From the NCBI RefSeq assembly GCF_000960475.2, contig NZ_JZDQ02000019.1:50443-114442 (forward strand): a stretch of 64,000 nucleotides of DNA. Direction: 5' to 3'. Source of the stretch: Nocardioides luteus (GTDB lineage Bacteria; Actinomycetota; Actinomycetes; Propionibacteriales; Nocardioidaceae). Shown here in pieces: positions 1 to 8,148 of this stretch. Numbering within the stretch: the first letter of the stretch is position 1; every line of letters begins with the position of its first letter. Position numbers and translations under genes: made by a program. Below the pieces are notes generated by a model. The model was not told the origin of the DNA. It saw nothing but the letters and a program-made list of their open reading frames with translations, and did not search any database.

Positions 1-631
1 GGGCGGGCCGGAGGAAGAGTTGTTTGGTGATGAACCGGTCCGATCCATAGTGGGCTTCAAGCTCGTGGAGAAGTTTGTCCTGTGCCGTCGAAGCCTGTCC
101 GCCCTCATTGTGCGAGACGAGGCAGAGACGGCGGTCGGGGTCTTCCTCGAGGAGGTCGATGACCCCGGTAAGGGAGTCGAGGCCGCCGGAGAACAGGCAG
201 ACAGCGTCAACGGGGCCGACGGGAGTCACGGCGTCAGGGACTCGATCGAGTCCGTTGAGTGGGGACGCCTGTTCTCTGTACGTCTCAATGGTCCATTGGT
301 CGCCGGTTAGGAAGTTCAGGACGGACTCGATGCCACTTTCCTGCCACTGCTTGGGGTCGTTGACGGGGATGGTGATGTTGAGGTTGCGGGTCCAACTGTC
401 TGCGGCCCCGGCCCGCAGGGCGGTCTTGTCAGCGCAGTAGGTGGCTGCGCCGAGCAGGAGCAGGTCAAGAGCCTCGCGTGGGGGGCGCCAACCATCGAGG
501 AATCTGCCGCCAGCTCGTTTGCCGAGTTGAATTGTTGCTTCGGGACGACCTGGCGCCCAGTCGAGGACGCGTACCTCGGGGTGGGTGGGAAGCTGCCTGG
601 AAAGGTCAGTCCGGACGTGGTAATCGGTCAT
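1..631 (-). CDS. qatC: QatC-like QueC-family protein of a Qat defence operon (3' end outside window)
   Basis: Partial gene read from the minus strand: ATG at 631, 210 codons visible, open at the window edge. Residues 148-153 read SGGLDS, the PP-loop pyrophosphatase signature of QueC-type ATP-using enzymes (7-cyano-7-deazaguanine synthase superfamily). The roughly 140 residues before the motif are absent from housekeeping QueC, which starts almost directly at the motif; this extension and the context (KAP ATPase gene plus a small gene upstream) point to QatC of the Qat anti-phage system. The start overlaps the qatB stop as ATGA (628-631), so the genes are translationally coupled. QatC is thought to modify a substrate inside the complex; the actual reaction is not visible here. 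Zinc-binding cysteines expected near the C-terminus lie outside the window. Confidence 0.8.
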   Translation of the reverse strand, partial: MTDYHVRTDLSRQLPTHPEVRVLDWAPGRPEATIQLGKRAGGRFLDGWRPPREALDLLLLGAATYCADKTALRAGAADSWTRNLNITIPVNDPKQWQESGIESVLNFLTGDQWTIETYREQASPLNGLDRVPDAVTPVGPVDAVCLFSGGLDSLTGVIDLLEEDPDRRLCLVSHNEGGQASTAQDKLLHELEAHYGSDRFITKQLFLRPA

Positions 632-1350
632 GCGTGGTCCTTTGCATCGAGTGCGCTGATTGCTTCGTATGCCGACCCCATCGCACTTTCCGCGATGGCC
701 TTGCCTTGTGCGCCTTCCCAGTCGATGTTGCCGACGCTGTTGGGGAGCGTAATGCCGACGAGGTCCTCGATGATGTCGCGCATCTGCTGGTCGGCTTGAC
801 GTTGAGCCGCGGGGTCGAGGCGACTGAGTCGCTCGGCGACAACGGGCATTCGGTTGTAGATGTACAGGGCCAAGAAGCGTTCGAGGAGGTTCTTGAGCTC
901 GGCTTCGGTCACCCCGACTCCAGCGAGCTCTTGCCATGAGTCCGCGTCGCCGAAGAGTTCGTCGAGGATGTCGCAGCCAGCATCGCGTGCAGCTTGGGCG
1001 TCGAGGTCGTCGCCGTTGCCACCGATGAAGGTGACGAGTTCGTCGAGTACGACAAAGCGATCTTGCCCGACGAGCTGTACGAGCCCGAGGGAGTCAAGGG
1101 TCAGTCGGACGCCTTCTGTAGCGAAGCCAGAGAGGAGTGCGCCGAGGCGTCTGATGCCTCTGATGCCGGCTACGCCGGTTGAGGCGGCCGTTGCTGCACC
1201 GCCGAGAACCGCGACGTGACGGGCTACTACTCGTTCGGCTCGTTCTTTGGAGCCCGTGCGGCTGAGTCCGCGCACGTAGCTGGTTGTAGCGACCTTGAGT
1301 GGCGTCCAGTCGCCGCCTCTGCCTGTGGTGCGGTCAGCTGAGGTCCCCAC
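628..1350 (-). CDS. qatB: QatB-like protein of a Qat defence operon
   Basis: A 240-residue protein of no recognisable enzymatic fold. The GTG at 1350 is preferred (N-terminus MGTSADRTTGRGG) because GAAGG lies 8-9 nt upstream and a Met-Gly-Thr-Ser start followed by a Gly-rich stretch is, from memory, usual in QatB-type proteins; an upstream GTG at 1395 would add 15 residues. The gene overlaps the 3' end of qatA by 17 nt and the start of qatC by 4 nt, a tight operon. Residues 55-75 are hydrophobic and Gly/Ala-rich; the C-terminal half is predicted helical. Its role in Qat systems is unknown. Assignment rests on its size, its N-terminus and its position between a KAP ATPase and a QueC-like gene. 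Confidence 0.75.
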   Translation of the reverse strand: MGTSADRTTGRGGDWTPLKVATTSYVRGLSRTGSKERAERVVARHVAVLGGAATAASTGVAGIRGIRRLGALLSGFATEGVRLTLDSLGLVQLVGQDRFVVLDELVTFIGGNGDDLDAQAARDAGCDILDELFGDADSWQELAGVGVTEAELKNLLERFLALYIYNRMPVVAERLSRLDPAAQRQADQQMRDIIEDLVGITLPNSVGNIDWEGAQGKAIAESAMGSAYEAISALDAKDHA

Positions 1351-3340
1351 TGGTTCCCGCCCTTCTTTGCGCAGTTCGTGATGTCTCCAGGACACGTCGA
1401 AGTGCGAGGTTGTCGCTGGCTGCCCATGTGTCGAGGAGACTGATGACGTCAGGGTTGTCCGATGGGAGGCGAAGGACGGCCTTTGTCGCAGCTTCGGGCG
1501 GGATGGTCATCGCGGGGACCCGCTTCAGCACGTCGCATACCTGCTGAACGATGTCGGGGATCTGTTCTGCGAGTTCGAGGGCAACAGTCAGAGCGATGGT
1601 CGCTGGGGCGCGCTGCACCCGCTCAAGGAGGGCCTCCATGAACTGTGCTCGCTCTGCGCTGTCGAGGTCCTTGACCTGCTGGTAAAAGTTGCGGCGGCTC
1701 GCGTTGACTTCGTTCTGGACCTGGGCAAGGAGTTGCTGGAGGGCCTGGGTTAGGCGTGACGCTGAGACGCCGAAGGAGAGCTTGTCTCGGGAGTAGGTGA
1801 AGTACTTCCGAAGGTCGACGCCCTTTAGCGGTGGCTCGGCCCGGAGCCAAGTGGCGATGTGCGGCTTGTCCGCCCAAGTCTGAGCATCAGTCAGAGGTAC
1901 GGGTGGGATCGGCACATTCACCGGGTCTACTTGGGCCTTCTTCGCGGCTCGAGGCGCGCCAGCCTTGGCGATGGGCGATTCCGACGGACTGGGGGCTGGC
2001 GCGGCACCGCGGGCGCGGTCCTCGGCTTCAGCGATCTCGGGACAACTTCCGCCAGCGACGACCACCCAGTCGAAGAGCTTCTGGAACTCGGTTTGGTGTT
2101 GATCCTCGAGGACCATGAGCTTGGCCAGGATAGGGAGTTTGAGGTCAATGTTGCGGCGGGCCGCACTTCGGTACTTGAGGAGCAGGTTGTTGAGGAACCG
2201 CTTGAGTTGGCGCGGGTTACCTCGAAGGGACGTGCTGAGGATGGGCGTTATCTCAGCGGCCCAGGACAGATCGTTGGCTAGTTGTTCTGGGACGGCACCG
2301 AGGGCTTCCCCTGCGATGCCGATGTTGAACGCGACGGTGAGATCGCCCGTAGCGCGTGCCGCGTCGGCCGCTGCCCGGACCTTCGCGAAGTCGTTCGCGT
2401 CTAGATGGAGTTCCGCAAAGAGCAGGTTGACGTATGTCTCAGCTTCGGGTGCGGAGAGCGGTGGGATTGCGACCTTAAGTTGAAGCATCTTCTCTAGGTA
2501 GTCGCGGCCAATACCGGCGCCGTCCTGCTTCGTCAAGTCCGGGTAGCGTGAGTCGATTGCAGACTCGACGACGGTCTGGTTCAACGCGAGGACGTACGCG
2601 GTATGCGGAGTGTTCAGAAACAGCCGGATTGCCTCGAAAGTATCTACAACTGTTTCGGGGAGGCATCGGTCGAGGTCGTCAATGAGAACGACGATTGCTT
2701 CGTAGGGGGCCGCGGCAACGAGGCTGCCGAACAGAGTCCTGAACGTCTTGATGTCGTCTGGGTAATCAGCAGCGCCGTCGGATTTATCAACGACTTCGGG
2801 AGGGTCTGCGAGCGCACTGCTCACCTCTCCCGCGATGGCGCCTGCGCCCTTGGTGGCGATGTCTACCAATGCAGAGTCGAGGTCTGGGGATGTGAGTTGG
2901 AGGACAATGGGCGTCGCACCGGCAGCCATTGAGGCGCCAACTCGCCCGCTGCGCCGCCCGAACTTCTTCAAGCCCTCGACGATCTTCATTAGCCTCGTAA
3001 TTTCGGCTTTCAGGGCTGGGGCGCTCTTGCGGAGCGCATCGAGGATTGAGCTCATCAACGCCGTCTTCACGTCGTCGTAGTCCTCGTGCTGCCAAGGACT
3101 GAACTCGACGACGAGATAGCGTGGCTTCGGTTCCTGTCCGTCCTCACCTTCAACCTCACTGGTCAGGGCTGCGACCTCGCTCCCTGCAATACGCATCAGG
3201 CTGCTCTTGCCCGAACCCCAATCACCGAGGACGCCTACTGTGAGAGGAAGGAGGCGCGGCTCCGTGAGTGCGACGACAAGGCCGTCGACTAGGAAGTCGA
3301 ACCCGAGTAGATCGAAGTCAGCCTCGTTATCAGCCCACAC
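1334..3340 (-). CDS. qatA: QatA-like KAP-family P-loop NTPase
   Basis: A 668-residue KAP NTPase. Walker A is GDWGSGKSS (residues 39-47), the KAP-type FSPWQHE segment lies near residue 80, Walker B is VVLIDDLDRC near residue 220, and the NPRQLKRFLNNL block near residue 375 is the conserved C-terminal ATPase element. The rest (about 440-668) is a variable helical region preceded by an Ala/Pro-rich linker. GTG at 3340 is the only reasonable start: an in-frame stop lies 36 nt upstream and GGGGA sits 7-8 nt before it. First gene of the qatABC operon. KAP ATPases occur in phage-exclusion systems; here the following QueC-like gene makes QatA the best name. Codon use is less GC-biased than in neighbours, suggesting transfer. 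Confidence 0.85.
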   Translation of the reverse strand: MWADNEADFDLLGFDFLVDGLVVALTEPRLLPLTVGVLGDWGSGKSSLMRIAGSEVAALTSEVEGEDGQEPKPRYLVVEFSPWQHEDYDDVKTALMSSILDALRKSAPALKAEITRLMKIVEGLKKFGRRSGRVGASMAAGATPIVLQLTSPDLDSALVDIATKGAGAIAGEVSSALADPPEVVDKSDGAADYPDDIKTFRTLFGSLVAAAPYEAIVVLIDDLDRCLPETVVDTFEAIRLFLNTPHTAYVLALNQTVVESAIDSRYPDLTKQDGAGIGRDYLEKMLQLKVAIPPLSAPEAETYVNLLFAELHLDANDFAKVRAAADAARATGDLTVAFNIGIAGEALGAVPEQLANDLSWAAEITPILSTSLRGNPRQLKRFLNNLLLKYRSAARRNIDLKLPILAKLMVLEDQHQTEFQKLFDWVVVAGGSCPEIAEAEDRARGAAPAPSPSESPIAKAGAPRAAKKAQVDPVNVPIPPVPLTDAQTWADKPHIATWLRAEPPLKGVDLRKYFTYSRDKLSFGVSASRLTQALQQLLAQVQNEVNASRRNFYQQVKDLDSAERAQFMEALLERVQRAPATIALTVALELAEQIPDIVQQVCDVLKRVPAMTIPPEAATKAVLRLPSDNPDVISLLDTWAASDNLALRRVLETSRTAQRRAGTSGDLS

Positions 3341-3393
3341 TGCACATTCCCCATTTCCAAGTCGTAACTCGCTCTATGGTCATGCCGAAGTTA

Positions 3394-3540
3394 CTATTCG
3401 GCGCTTCCGAAAGCCGCGTAGAAATGACGCCGGTCTGCGCCATCGGTCCGTGATTCGGGAAGGGCGAAATATCCCGGAATCGAATCTCTCTGAATGAGCA
3501 AGATGTGTTCGTCTCGGATGGTCTGATCAGTCGTTGTCAT
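3394..3540 (-). CDS. short ORF coupled to the CMD-family gene, possibly a truncated remnant
   Basis: A 48-codon ORF begins with an ATG that overlaps the TGA of the upstream CMD-family gene (ATGA, 3537-3540) and ends at TAG 3394-3396. No domain is recognisable. Such coupling normally marks a real downstream gene, yet the ORF is very short and stops just before the less GC-rich qat operon. It could be the stump of a gene cut by insertion of the defence island, or a chance ORF. Confidence 0.3.
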   Translation of the reverse strand: MTTTDQTIRDEHILLIQRDSIPGYFALPESRTDGADRRHFYAAFGSAE

Positions 3541-4115
3541 CCCGGGGGTCGTCCCCAGGTGACGGCTGCGCGTGCTGCTGGATCAAGAGTCTCGGCAAGG
3601 ATGACGTCTGGGCGGGCCCCGAGAGCGCCGTTGATGCTGGAGAAAGCCGTGCGCAGCCCGGCGTAGATGGTCAGCGCGACGATCTGAGGCTCGCTGAACC
3701 CCGCATCGCGGAGACGCTGGATGTCTTGCGGTGTGCTGCTACCTGGTGAGCGAGCGACGGTACGTGCCCAGGCGGCCAGCGCCTGTTCGCGCTCGCTGAA
3801 CGGTTCGTCGTCGGCGGTGAGGGCGGCGACGGCGGTTTGCGGGTCTGCCCAATCGGACAGGCGTTTGCCCCACGCGACGGCACAGTAGGAGTCGCCGATC
3901 TCCGCTGCCTGCGCGAGCACGATCACGGCCTTGTCGCGGGGTGTCAGCCCTGCGGCATCGGCCGTGGCATCGAACAGCTTCACGAGCTCTTCCTTCGCCT
4001 CCGGCTGATGTGCCCACACGCGGGTGAGGTCCCAGACGTAGCCGTCGTCGGCGAGATCCTCGGCGTACAGCCTCTCCTGCCCGGCGCTCGGCGCAGGTTC
4101 CTCCAAGAAGGTCAC
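3537..4115 (-). CDS. carboxymuconolactone decarboxylase (CMD/AhpD)-like protein
   Basis: A 192-residue all-helical protein. The region IGDSYCAVAWGKRLSDW near residues 75-92 matches the AhpD/CMD peroxidase-related core, but the usual CxxC redox pair is reduced to a single cysteine (SYCA) and the following His is missing, so peroxidase activity of the AhpD type is doubtful. The N-terminal half resembles the all-helical first domain of two-domain CMD proteins. GTG at 4115 is the only start after an upstream in-frame stop at 4140-4142; no clear ribosome binding site is seen. It diverges from the gene at 4277. Function otherwise unknown. Confidence 0.7.
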   Translation of the reverse strand: MTFLEEPAPSAGQERLYAEDLADDGYVWDLTRVWAHQPEAKEELVKLFDATADAAGLTPRDKAVIVLAQAAEIGDSYCAVAWGKRLSDWADPQTAVAALTADDEPFSEREQALAAWARTVARSPGSSTPQDIQRLRDAGFSEPQIVALTIYAGLRTAFSSINGALGARPDVILAETLDPAARAAVTWGRPPG

Positions 4116-4264
4116 GCGCTCAGCAGATCGACAGCGTGTTTACCTTGCGTCGCATTGGGGACGTACATCCCCTGTGTTGGGGAAGAGAGCTCGCTCACGG
4201 AGTCCCTCCTGGATGAGCGACGGACACGGGGTGATCGGCCGTCTGGCTGGTCGCGCGCGATCAC

Positions 4265-4270
4265 TAGGCT
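4265..4270 (+). promoter_or_regulatory. -10 element of a leaderless promoter
   Basis: TAGGCT lies 6 nt before the GTG at 4277, which has no Shine-Dalgarno sequence. The arrangement recurs at ten other genes in this window. Confidence 0.5.
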
Positions 4271-4276
4271 TGCGGC

Positions 4277-4966
4277 GTGAAGGCGAGAGTAGAAGAGGGC
4301 CGGTTCGTCGTGAGGGAGACTGAGCACGGTACGGATCGCCGGATGTTCGGGGAGTTCATCGGCCCGCGCGGTGAGCTGGCTTCGTACGCCTTCGGGTGGA
4401 CGTCGGAAGCGGATGAGGGGCGGATCTCGATCGGTGTCGGGGCTGGCAAGGAAGGCGGCGGCACGTTTCATGCGGCTGTTCTCGAGCGTGACGGTCGCAT
4501 CGGGTACGCGCTGATCGATGAGCCGTTCGAGGACGTACCTCAGGGCGGACCGCATCTGACGGCTGCCGCGGCCCGTGCGCATGAGGACATGGCGTTTGCG
4601 TGGGCTGTGGTCGACTCGGTGATGGAGCTCGACCGTCGCGCGGTGTGGCTGCGCCACTGGCTGCGTCGGACGAAGATCATCACGACGGCACCGGTCTTGA
4701 CGGGCGATGAGGCTGTCCTCTTCGTCTCGCGCGATGCCGACGACGGTTTGTGGCAGCTGATCGGGGCGTCGAAAGCCACGATGGACGGCAGCCGGGTGGG
4801 ACAGCTCACCGATCTCGTCGACACGGATCCGACGCTCGTGACTGTCCTGGACCTCGAGCCCGGGGAGAGCGCGATGAGGGATCAGGCCGGCGGTCCGTGG
4901 GCTCGCTACGACGTCGACTCGCGCCCCTTGAACAGGCCGGGTCCGTTCCTCAGGGGATCGCGCTGA
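4277..4966 (+). CDS. hypothetical protein with a DUF2185-like C-terminal segment
   Basis: A 229-residue soluble protein. Residues about 145-215 (FVSRDADDGLWQLIG and following, ending in a TLVTVLDLEPGE stretch) resemble the DUF2185/immunity-like fold in which a short strand pair is followed by a Trp-containing turn and a question of dose of acidic residues; this is a weak resemblance only. The N-terminal 120 residues are not recognised. The GTG at 4277 follows a TAGGCT hexamer by 6 nt, consistent with a leaderless mRNA. The opposite strand also has a long open frame, but codon bias and the leaderless start favour this strand. The next gene downstream has its own strong ribosome binding site. 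Confidence 0.65.
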   Translation: MKARVEEGRFVVRETEHGTDRRMFGEFIGPRGELASYAFGWTSEADEGRISIGVGAGKEGGGTFHAAVLERDGRIGYALIDEPFEDVPQGGPHLTAAAARAHEDMAFAWAVVDSVMELDRRAVWLRHWLRRTKIITTAPVLTGDEAVLFVSRDADDGLWQLIGASKATMDGSRVGQLTDLVDTDPTLVTVLDLEPGESAMRDQAGGPWARYDVDSRPLNRPGPFLRGSR

Positions 4967-5024
4967 TCGCATATGAGCGGGACCTAGGAATGGCAGCATA
5001 GGAAACCCGTCAGCAGGAGGCCCC

Positions 5025-5885
5025 ATGCCCACTACAGCCACATTCGTCTCACCGGCCGACGGCACTGCGCTCTTGACTCGGACGTGGGGGCAGGAGCTGG
5101 CCGAGCCGCGGGGTGTTGTCCAGATCGCCCACGGCATCGCCGAGCACGGGCAGCGTTACGACCGGCTCGCACGGGCTCTGGTCGGGGCTGGGTACGTCGT
5201 GCGGGCGGTCGACCACCGCGGTCACGGCGGGTCCGTCGCTTCGGCCGACCAGCTCGGTCATTTCGACTTCGAGGCGCTGGTGGCCGACGTCGCGGCCATG
5301 GGTGCCTCGCTGCGCGAGGAGTTCCTCGGGATCCCGGTGTTCCTGGTCGCGCACTCGATGGGGTCCTTCGCGGCGCAGACGGTGATCCTGGACCGGTCCG
5401 ATCTGTACGACGGGGTGGTGCTCTCGGGCTCGACCGCCCTCGACGTACTCGCTGGTGCGCTCTCGAGCGACGACGGTCCGGTCGGGCTGGAGGCGTTCAA
5501 CGCCGGGTTCGAGCATCGGACCGGGTACGAGTGGCTCTCGCGCGACGAGGCCGAGGTCGATGCGTACGTCGCAGACCCGTTGTCCGGGTTCGATCTGCCC
5601 GACACCGCCGTGCCTCAGCTGTTCGCCGGCGCCGAGCGTCTGGCCGACCCGGCAGCCCTCGGCGGGATTCGCTCCGATCTGCCGATTCTCATCGTCTCCG
5701 GCGACGCCGACCCCCTTGCCGGAGGGGGCGCCCTGGTCGAGCTGCTGGGGCAGCGTTATCGCGAGGCCGGATTGAAGGATGTGACGGTGACGCTCTACCC
5801 CGAGGCGCGCCACGAGATCTTCAACGAGACCAACCGCGATGCGATCACCGCCGACGTGATCGACTGGCTCACGGCTCATTCCTGA
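5025..5885 (+). CDS. alpha/beta hydrolase, monoacylglycerol lipase / serine aminopeptidase S33 type
   Basis: A 286-residue hydrolase with the full triad: HGIAEH oxyanion segment near residue 37, DHRGHGGS near 64, the nucleophile elbow AHSMGS near 110 (Ser), Asp in GDADPL near 227 and His in EARHEIFNE near 263. The HGxxEH plus GHGxS pattern is typical of bacterial monoacylglycerol lipases and lysophospholipases (PldB-like). No signal peptide, so it is cytoplasmic. AGGAGG lies 5 nt before the ATG at 5025. It probably hydrolyses small acyl esters; the substrate cannot be told from sequence. Confidence 0.85.
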   Translation: MPTTATFVSPADGTALLTRTWGQELAEPRGVVQIAHGIAEHGQRYDRLARALVGAGYVVRAVDHRGHGGSVASADQLGHFDFEALVADVAAMGASLREEFLGIPVFLVAHSMGSFAAQTVILDRSDLYDGVVLSGSTALDVLAGALSSDDGPVGLEAFNAGFEHRTGYEWLSRDEAEVDAYVADPLSGFDLPDTAVPQLFAGAERLADPAALGGIRSDLPILIVSGDADPLAGGGALVELLGQRYREAGLKDVTVTLYPEARHEIFNETNRDAITADVIDWLTAHS

Positions 5886-5950
5886 TTTCCGCACGGCCAG
5901 GGATAGATGGTCTCGCGTCTTCCTGGTTCACCCGACTGAAAGGGCGTGAG

Positions 5951-6361
5951 ATGAGTCGGACCTCGTTCGTGAGCAGACTTCGCGACCAGGTCGTTCGGCC
6001 GCTGATTCACAGCGCGCTGGTGGAGCAGGAGATCCCCGACGTCACCGTCGCGGTCGTCGTCGGCACCGAGTTCAACAACTCTCTCCGAGAGCATTGAGAA
6101 CAGCCTTGGAGGTATCCCGAGGACGGGCACGAGTACGTCTGGGCCTACGTCACCTATCTGCCCACGAACGAGCGTGCCGGCTGGCGGTTGGGGCGCTCGG
6201 AGGACCTTCACGATCCAGCTGAGTTGGTGAACGCGCTCTGGCAACTGGGGTCGGATTTCGAGGACTGGGTCTGTGAGACGTCGTTCGCGTGGGGTCAGCA
6301 GCGCCATGCCCGGGTTCCAAAGATTCGAGATCTGCCTGAATGGTTGATCGTCGGAGAGTGA
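5951..6361 (+). pseudogene. hypothetical gene interrupted by an in-frame TGA
   Basis: Reading from the ATG at 5951 (AAAGGG 6 nt upstream) gives 48 codons ending ...NSLREH, then TGA at 6095-6097, and the same frame continues without another stop to TGA 6359-6361, giving a well-formed C-terminal half rich in Trp and acidic residues (EQPWRYPEDGHEYVWAY and onward). The total of 137 codons looks like one protein: changing TGA to TGG would give LREHWEQPWRYPE. The second half has no start codon or ribosome binding site of its own. Family not recognised. A recent nonsense mutation, a sequencing error, or (less likely) two reading units are possible. Confidence 0.6.
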
Positions 6362-6368
6362 CGGTCAC

Positions 6369-7046
6369 TCACGACAAGCGGAGCAGGTCTCGAATGTCTT
6401 TCTCCACGAGCTCGATTTCGCCCGGCTCGAGATCGTGATCGCCGAACATGGTGCCGGTTGCGCTGTGAGCCCAATCAAGAATGGCGTCTACGTCGACGTC
6501 TTTGCCCGAGATGCTCCCAGGGTCGACGTCGGGGTCGAGGAGGGTGGACGCGTGTCGGTTGAGGGCGGCGTGCTCGTCGGGGGCAAGGTTTCGATGAAAG
6601 CGACGCAACAGTCGGGCGAGCTGGTCGAGGTTGTCCGTGCGATGGCTGTATTGGATGAGCGCGACGAGCTCGTGCATGTCCCAGTTGTTGAGCCTCGACT
6701 TCCGGGATATGCGACGTCGGGCCCAGTCGAAAAACTCCTTCTGCTCGTTGCCGTCGCCGAGCTCGGAGATGGCCGTGGCCGCCAGAAGACTCGCCTCGCC
6801 GGAGCGGTCTCGGAGCGCGGCTACGTACGTGGTCATGCCATCAGCGGCGTACCGGATCCGGAGCGTCTGGAGAGCTGCCGCCCTGCAGGACGCCTTCGCG
6901 CTCGAGCTCGCCTCGTTGACCAAGAAGCCCAGCGGCGGCAGGTCGCCGCTGGTGCAACTCAGGTACTGGACGAGCGGTTCCCGCCGCCAGTCCGTGGGAC
7001 TCGGCAGTCGCGCCATGACTTCCGCTGTGGTGATCGAGACTTGCAT
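6369..7046 (-). CDS. hypothetical helical protein
   Basis: A 225-residue, cytoplasmic, predominantly helical protein with no recognised family. Residues 50-110 (repeated Ala/Leu-rich helices around AALQTLRIRYAADG and AATAISELGDG) resemble HEAT-like helical pairs. The C-terminus is acidic (DHDLEPGEIELVEKDIRDLL). ATG at 7046 is used as start; its ribosome binding site is weak. Overlapping frames on the plus strand lack the GC3 bias of the neighbours. It ends 8 nt before the end of the broken gene on the other strand. Confidence 0.6.
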   Translation of the reverse strand: MQVSITTAEVMARLPSPTDWRREPLVQYLSCTSGDLPPLGFLVNEASSSAKASCRAAALQTLRIRYAADGMTTYVAALRDRSGEASLLAATAISELGDGNEQKEFFDWARRRISRKSRLNNWDMHELVALIQYSHRTDNLDQLARLLRRFHRNLAPDEHAALNRHASTLLDPDVDPGSISGKDVDVDAILDWAHSATGTMFGDHDLEPGEIELVEKDIRDLLRLS

Positions 7047-7175
7047 GCGAGCTCAGCTCTGCTTGGTGATGGAAGGTCATGATGCATCGCCAGATCTTCC
7101 TGCGTGTGGCGATGCCACGAGACTCCCCAGAACTCAGCAGCGGAGGAGGCGTCCGGACCGACGTACGTTCGCGCT

Positions 7176-8060
7176 TCAGACGTACGGCCGGATGGCGTCG
7201 ATGATCCGCGACCAGTTCTCCGCGCCATACCCACGGGAGCGTGCCCAGGAGTAGTGAGCCTGGACGGCGCGGGGGAGGTCGGCGTCGATGCCGGCGGCCT
7301 CGCTGGCCTCGACGAGGTGGTCGGCGGTGGCGCCCATCATCGTGACGGTGCTCAGGTGGCCGGGGTGCTGGCCGGCCTCGAGCTGGGCGCCGAGGTCCTC
7401 CCCGGCGGCGAGCATCGGCGGGATGCCGGCGAGGGTCTGCATGAGCTCGGGCAGAGCAGCCGACGGCTTGATGCCGCCCGTCTCCAGCAGCGCGACGGCG
7501 TGGAGGAGCGAGGAGAGGGAGGTGAGGAAGATGTCCAGGTTGGCCTGGTACATCAGCTGCGCGAGCCCGGGATCCTCGCCAAGGTAGCGGACCGACCCGA
7601 CGCGGGCCAGCGCGTCCTGGTGCGGAGCGAGTACGTCGGCGGGGCCGCTGACATAGACGTACGCATCGGGTGTTCCGACCATCGGCGCCGGGACCATCAC
7701 GCCGCCGGTCAGGAAGTGGGCACCGTGCGAGGCCACCCACTCCGCACCCCGACGCGTCCCGTCCGGCGACTCGGAGCTGAGGTTGACGACGGTCCGACCG
7801 CTCAGCTCGGAGGTGGCGGAGTCGAGTACGTCGTACATCGCCTGGTAGTCGGTCAGGCTGAGGATGACCAGGTCGCTCGCCGCGACGGCCTTCGCGGGCG
7901 AGTCGGCCAGCTGGGCGCCAGCGGCGACGACCTCGTCGGCGCGCGAGGCGGTGCGGTTCCAGACGGTCACCGGATGCCCGGCCGCGAGCAGGCTGTGGAC
8001 CATCGCCTGACCCATGGGGCCGAGGCCGACGACGGTGATGGCGGCAGGAGATTGACTCAT
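7176..8060 (-). CDS. imine-reductase-like NAD(P)-dependent oxidoreductase
   Basis: A 294-residue member of the beta-hydroxyacid dehydrogenase superfamily. The N-terminal Rossmann motif is GLGPMGQAMVHSL (residues 11-23) followed by TVWNRT, a combination typical of NADP-dependent imine reductases. The C-terminal half contains YQANLDIFLTSLSSLLHAVAL, matching the IRED dimer-interface helix rather than hydroxyisobutyrate dehydrogenase, and the catalytic Lys of the latter family is not evident. ATG at 8060 is chosen (GAGGA 8 nt upstream) over an ORF extension to 8126 that would run through the operators. Divergent from an HxlR regulator, which probably controls it. Confidence 0.85.
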   Translation of the reverse strand: MSQSPAAITVVGLGPMGQAMVHSLLAAGHPVTVWNRTASRADEVVAAGAQLADSPAKAVAASDLVILSLTDYQAMYDVLDSATSELSGRTVVNLSSESPDGTRRGAEWVASHGAHFLTGGVMVPAPMVGTPDAYVYVSGPADVLAPHQDALARVGSVRYLGEDPGLAQLMYQANLDIFLTSLSSLLHAVALLETGGIKPSAALPELMQTLAGIPPMLAAGEDLGAQLEAGQHPGHLSTVTMMGATADHLVEASEAAGIDADLPRAVQAHYSWARSRGYGAENWSRIIDAIRPYV

Positions 8061-8095
8061 GAGAGCAATCCTCGGCGCATACGTACGATGGCGGG

Positions 8096-8138
8096 AGTAC
8101 CCACTATTTACTGGGGTACTTACCACAAGGTGAGTGAG
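8096..8138. promoter_or_regulatory. two overlapping inverted repeats, probable HxlR operator
   Basis: AGTACCC (8096-8102) pairs with GGGGTACT (8113-8120) across a short spacer, and ACTTACC (8118-8124) pairs with GGTGAGT (8129-8135) across ACAA. The second follows the usual HxlR-family pattern, two TACTTAC-like half sites separated by 4 nt. Both lie in the 88-nt gap between the divergent imine-reductase-like gene and the HxlR gene, the second just before the latter's ribosome binding site. Confidence 0.6.
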
Positions 8139-8148
8139 GAAGAACCCG

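Noticed and set aside
4112..5137. A 341-codon open frame on the minus strand opposite the genes at 4277-4966 and 5025
   Set aside because: It runs antisense through two better-supported genes, has no ribosome binding site, and lacks the GC-ending codon bias; a shadow of high-GC coding DNA.
6095..6097. TGA in the interrupted gene as a selenocysteine codon
   Set aside because: The following bases do not form an obvious SECIS hairpin, the expected residue is probably Trp, and no selenocysteine machinery is visible.
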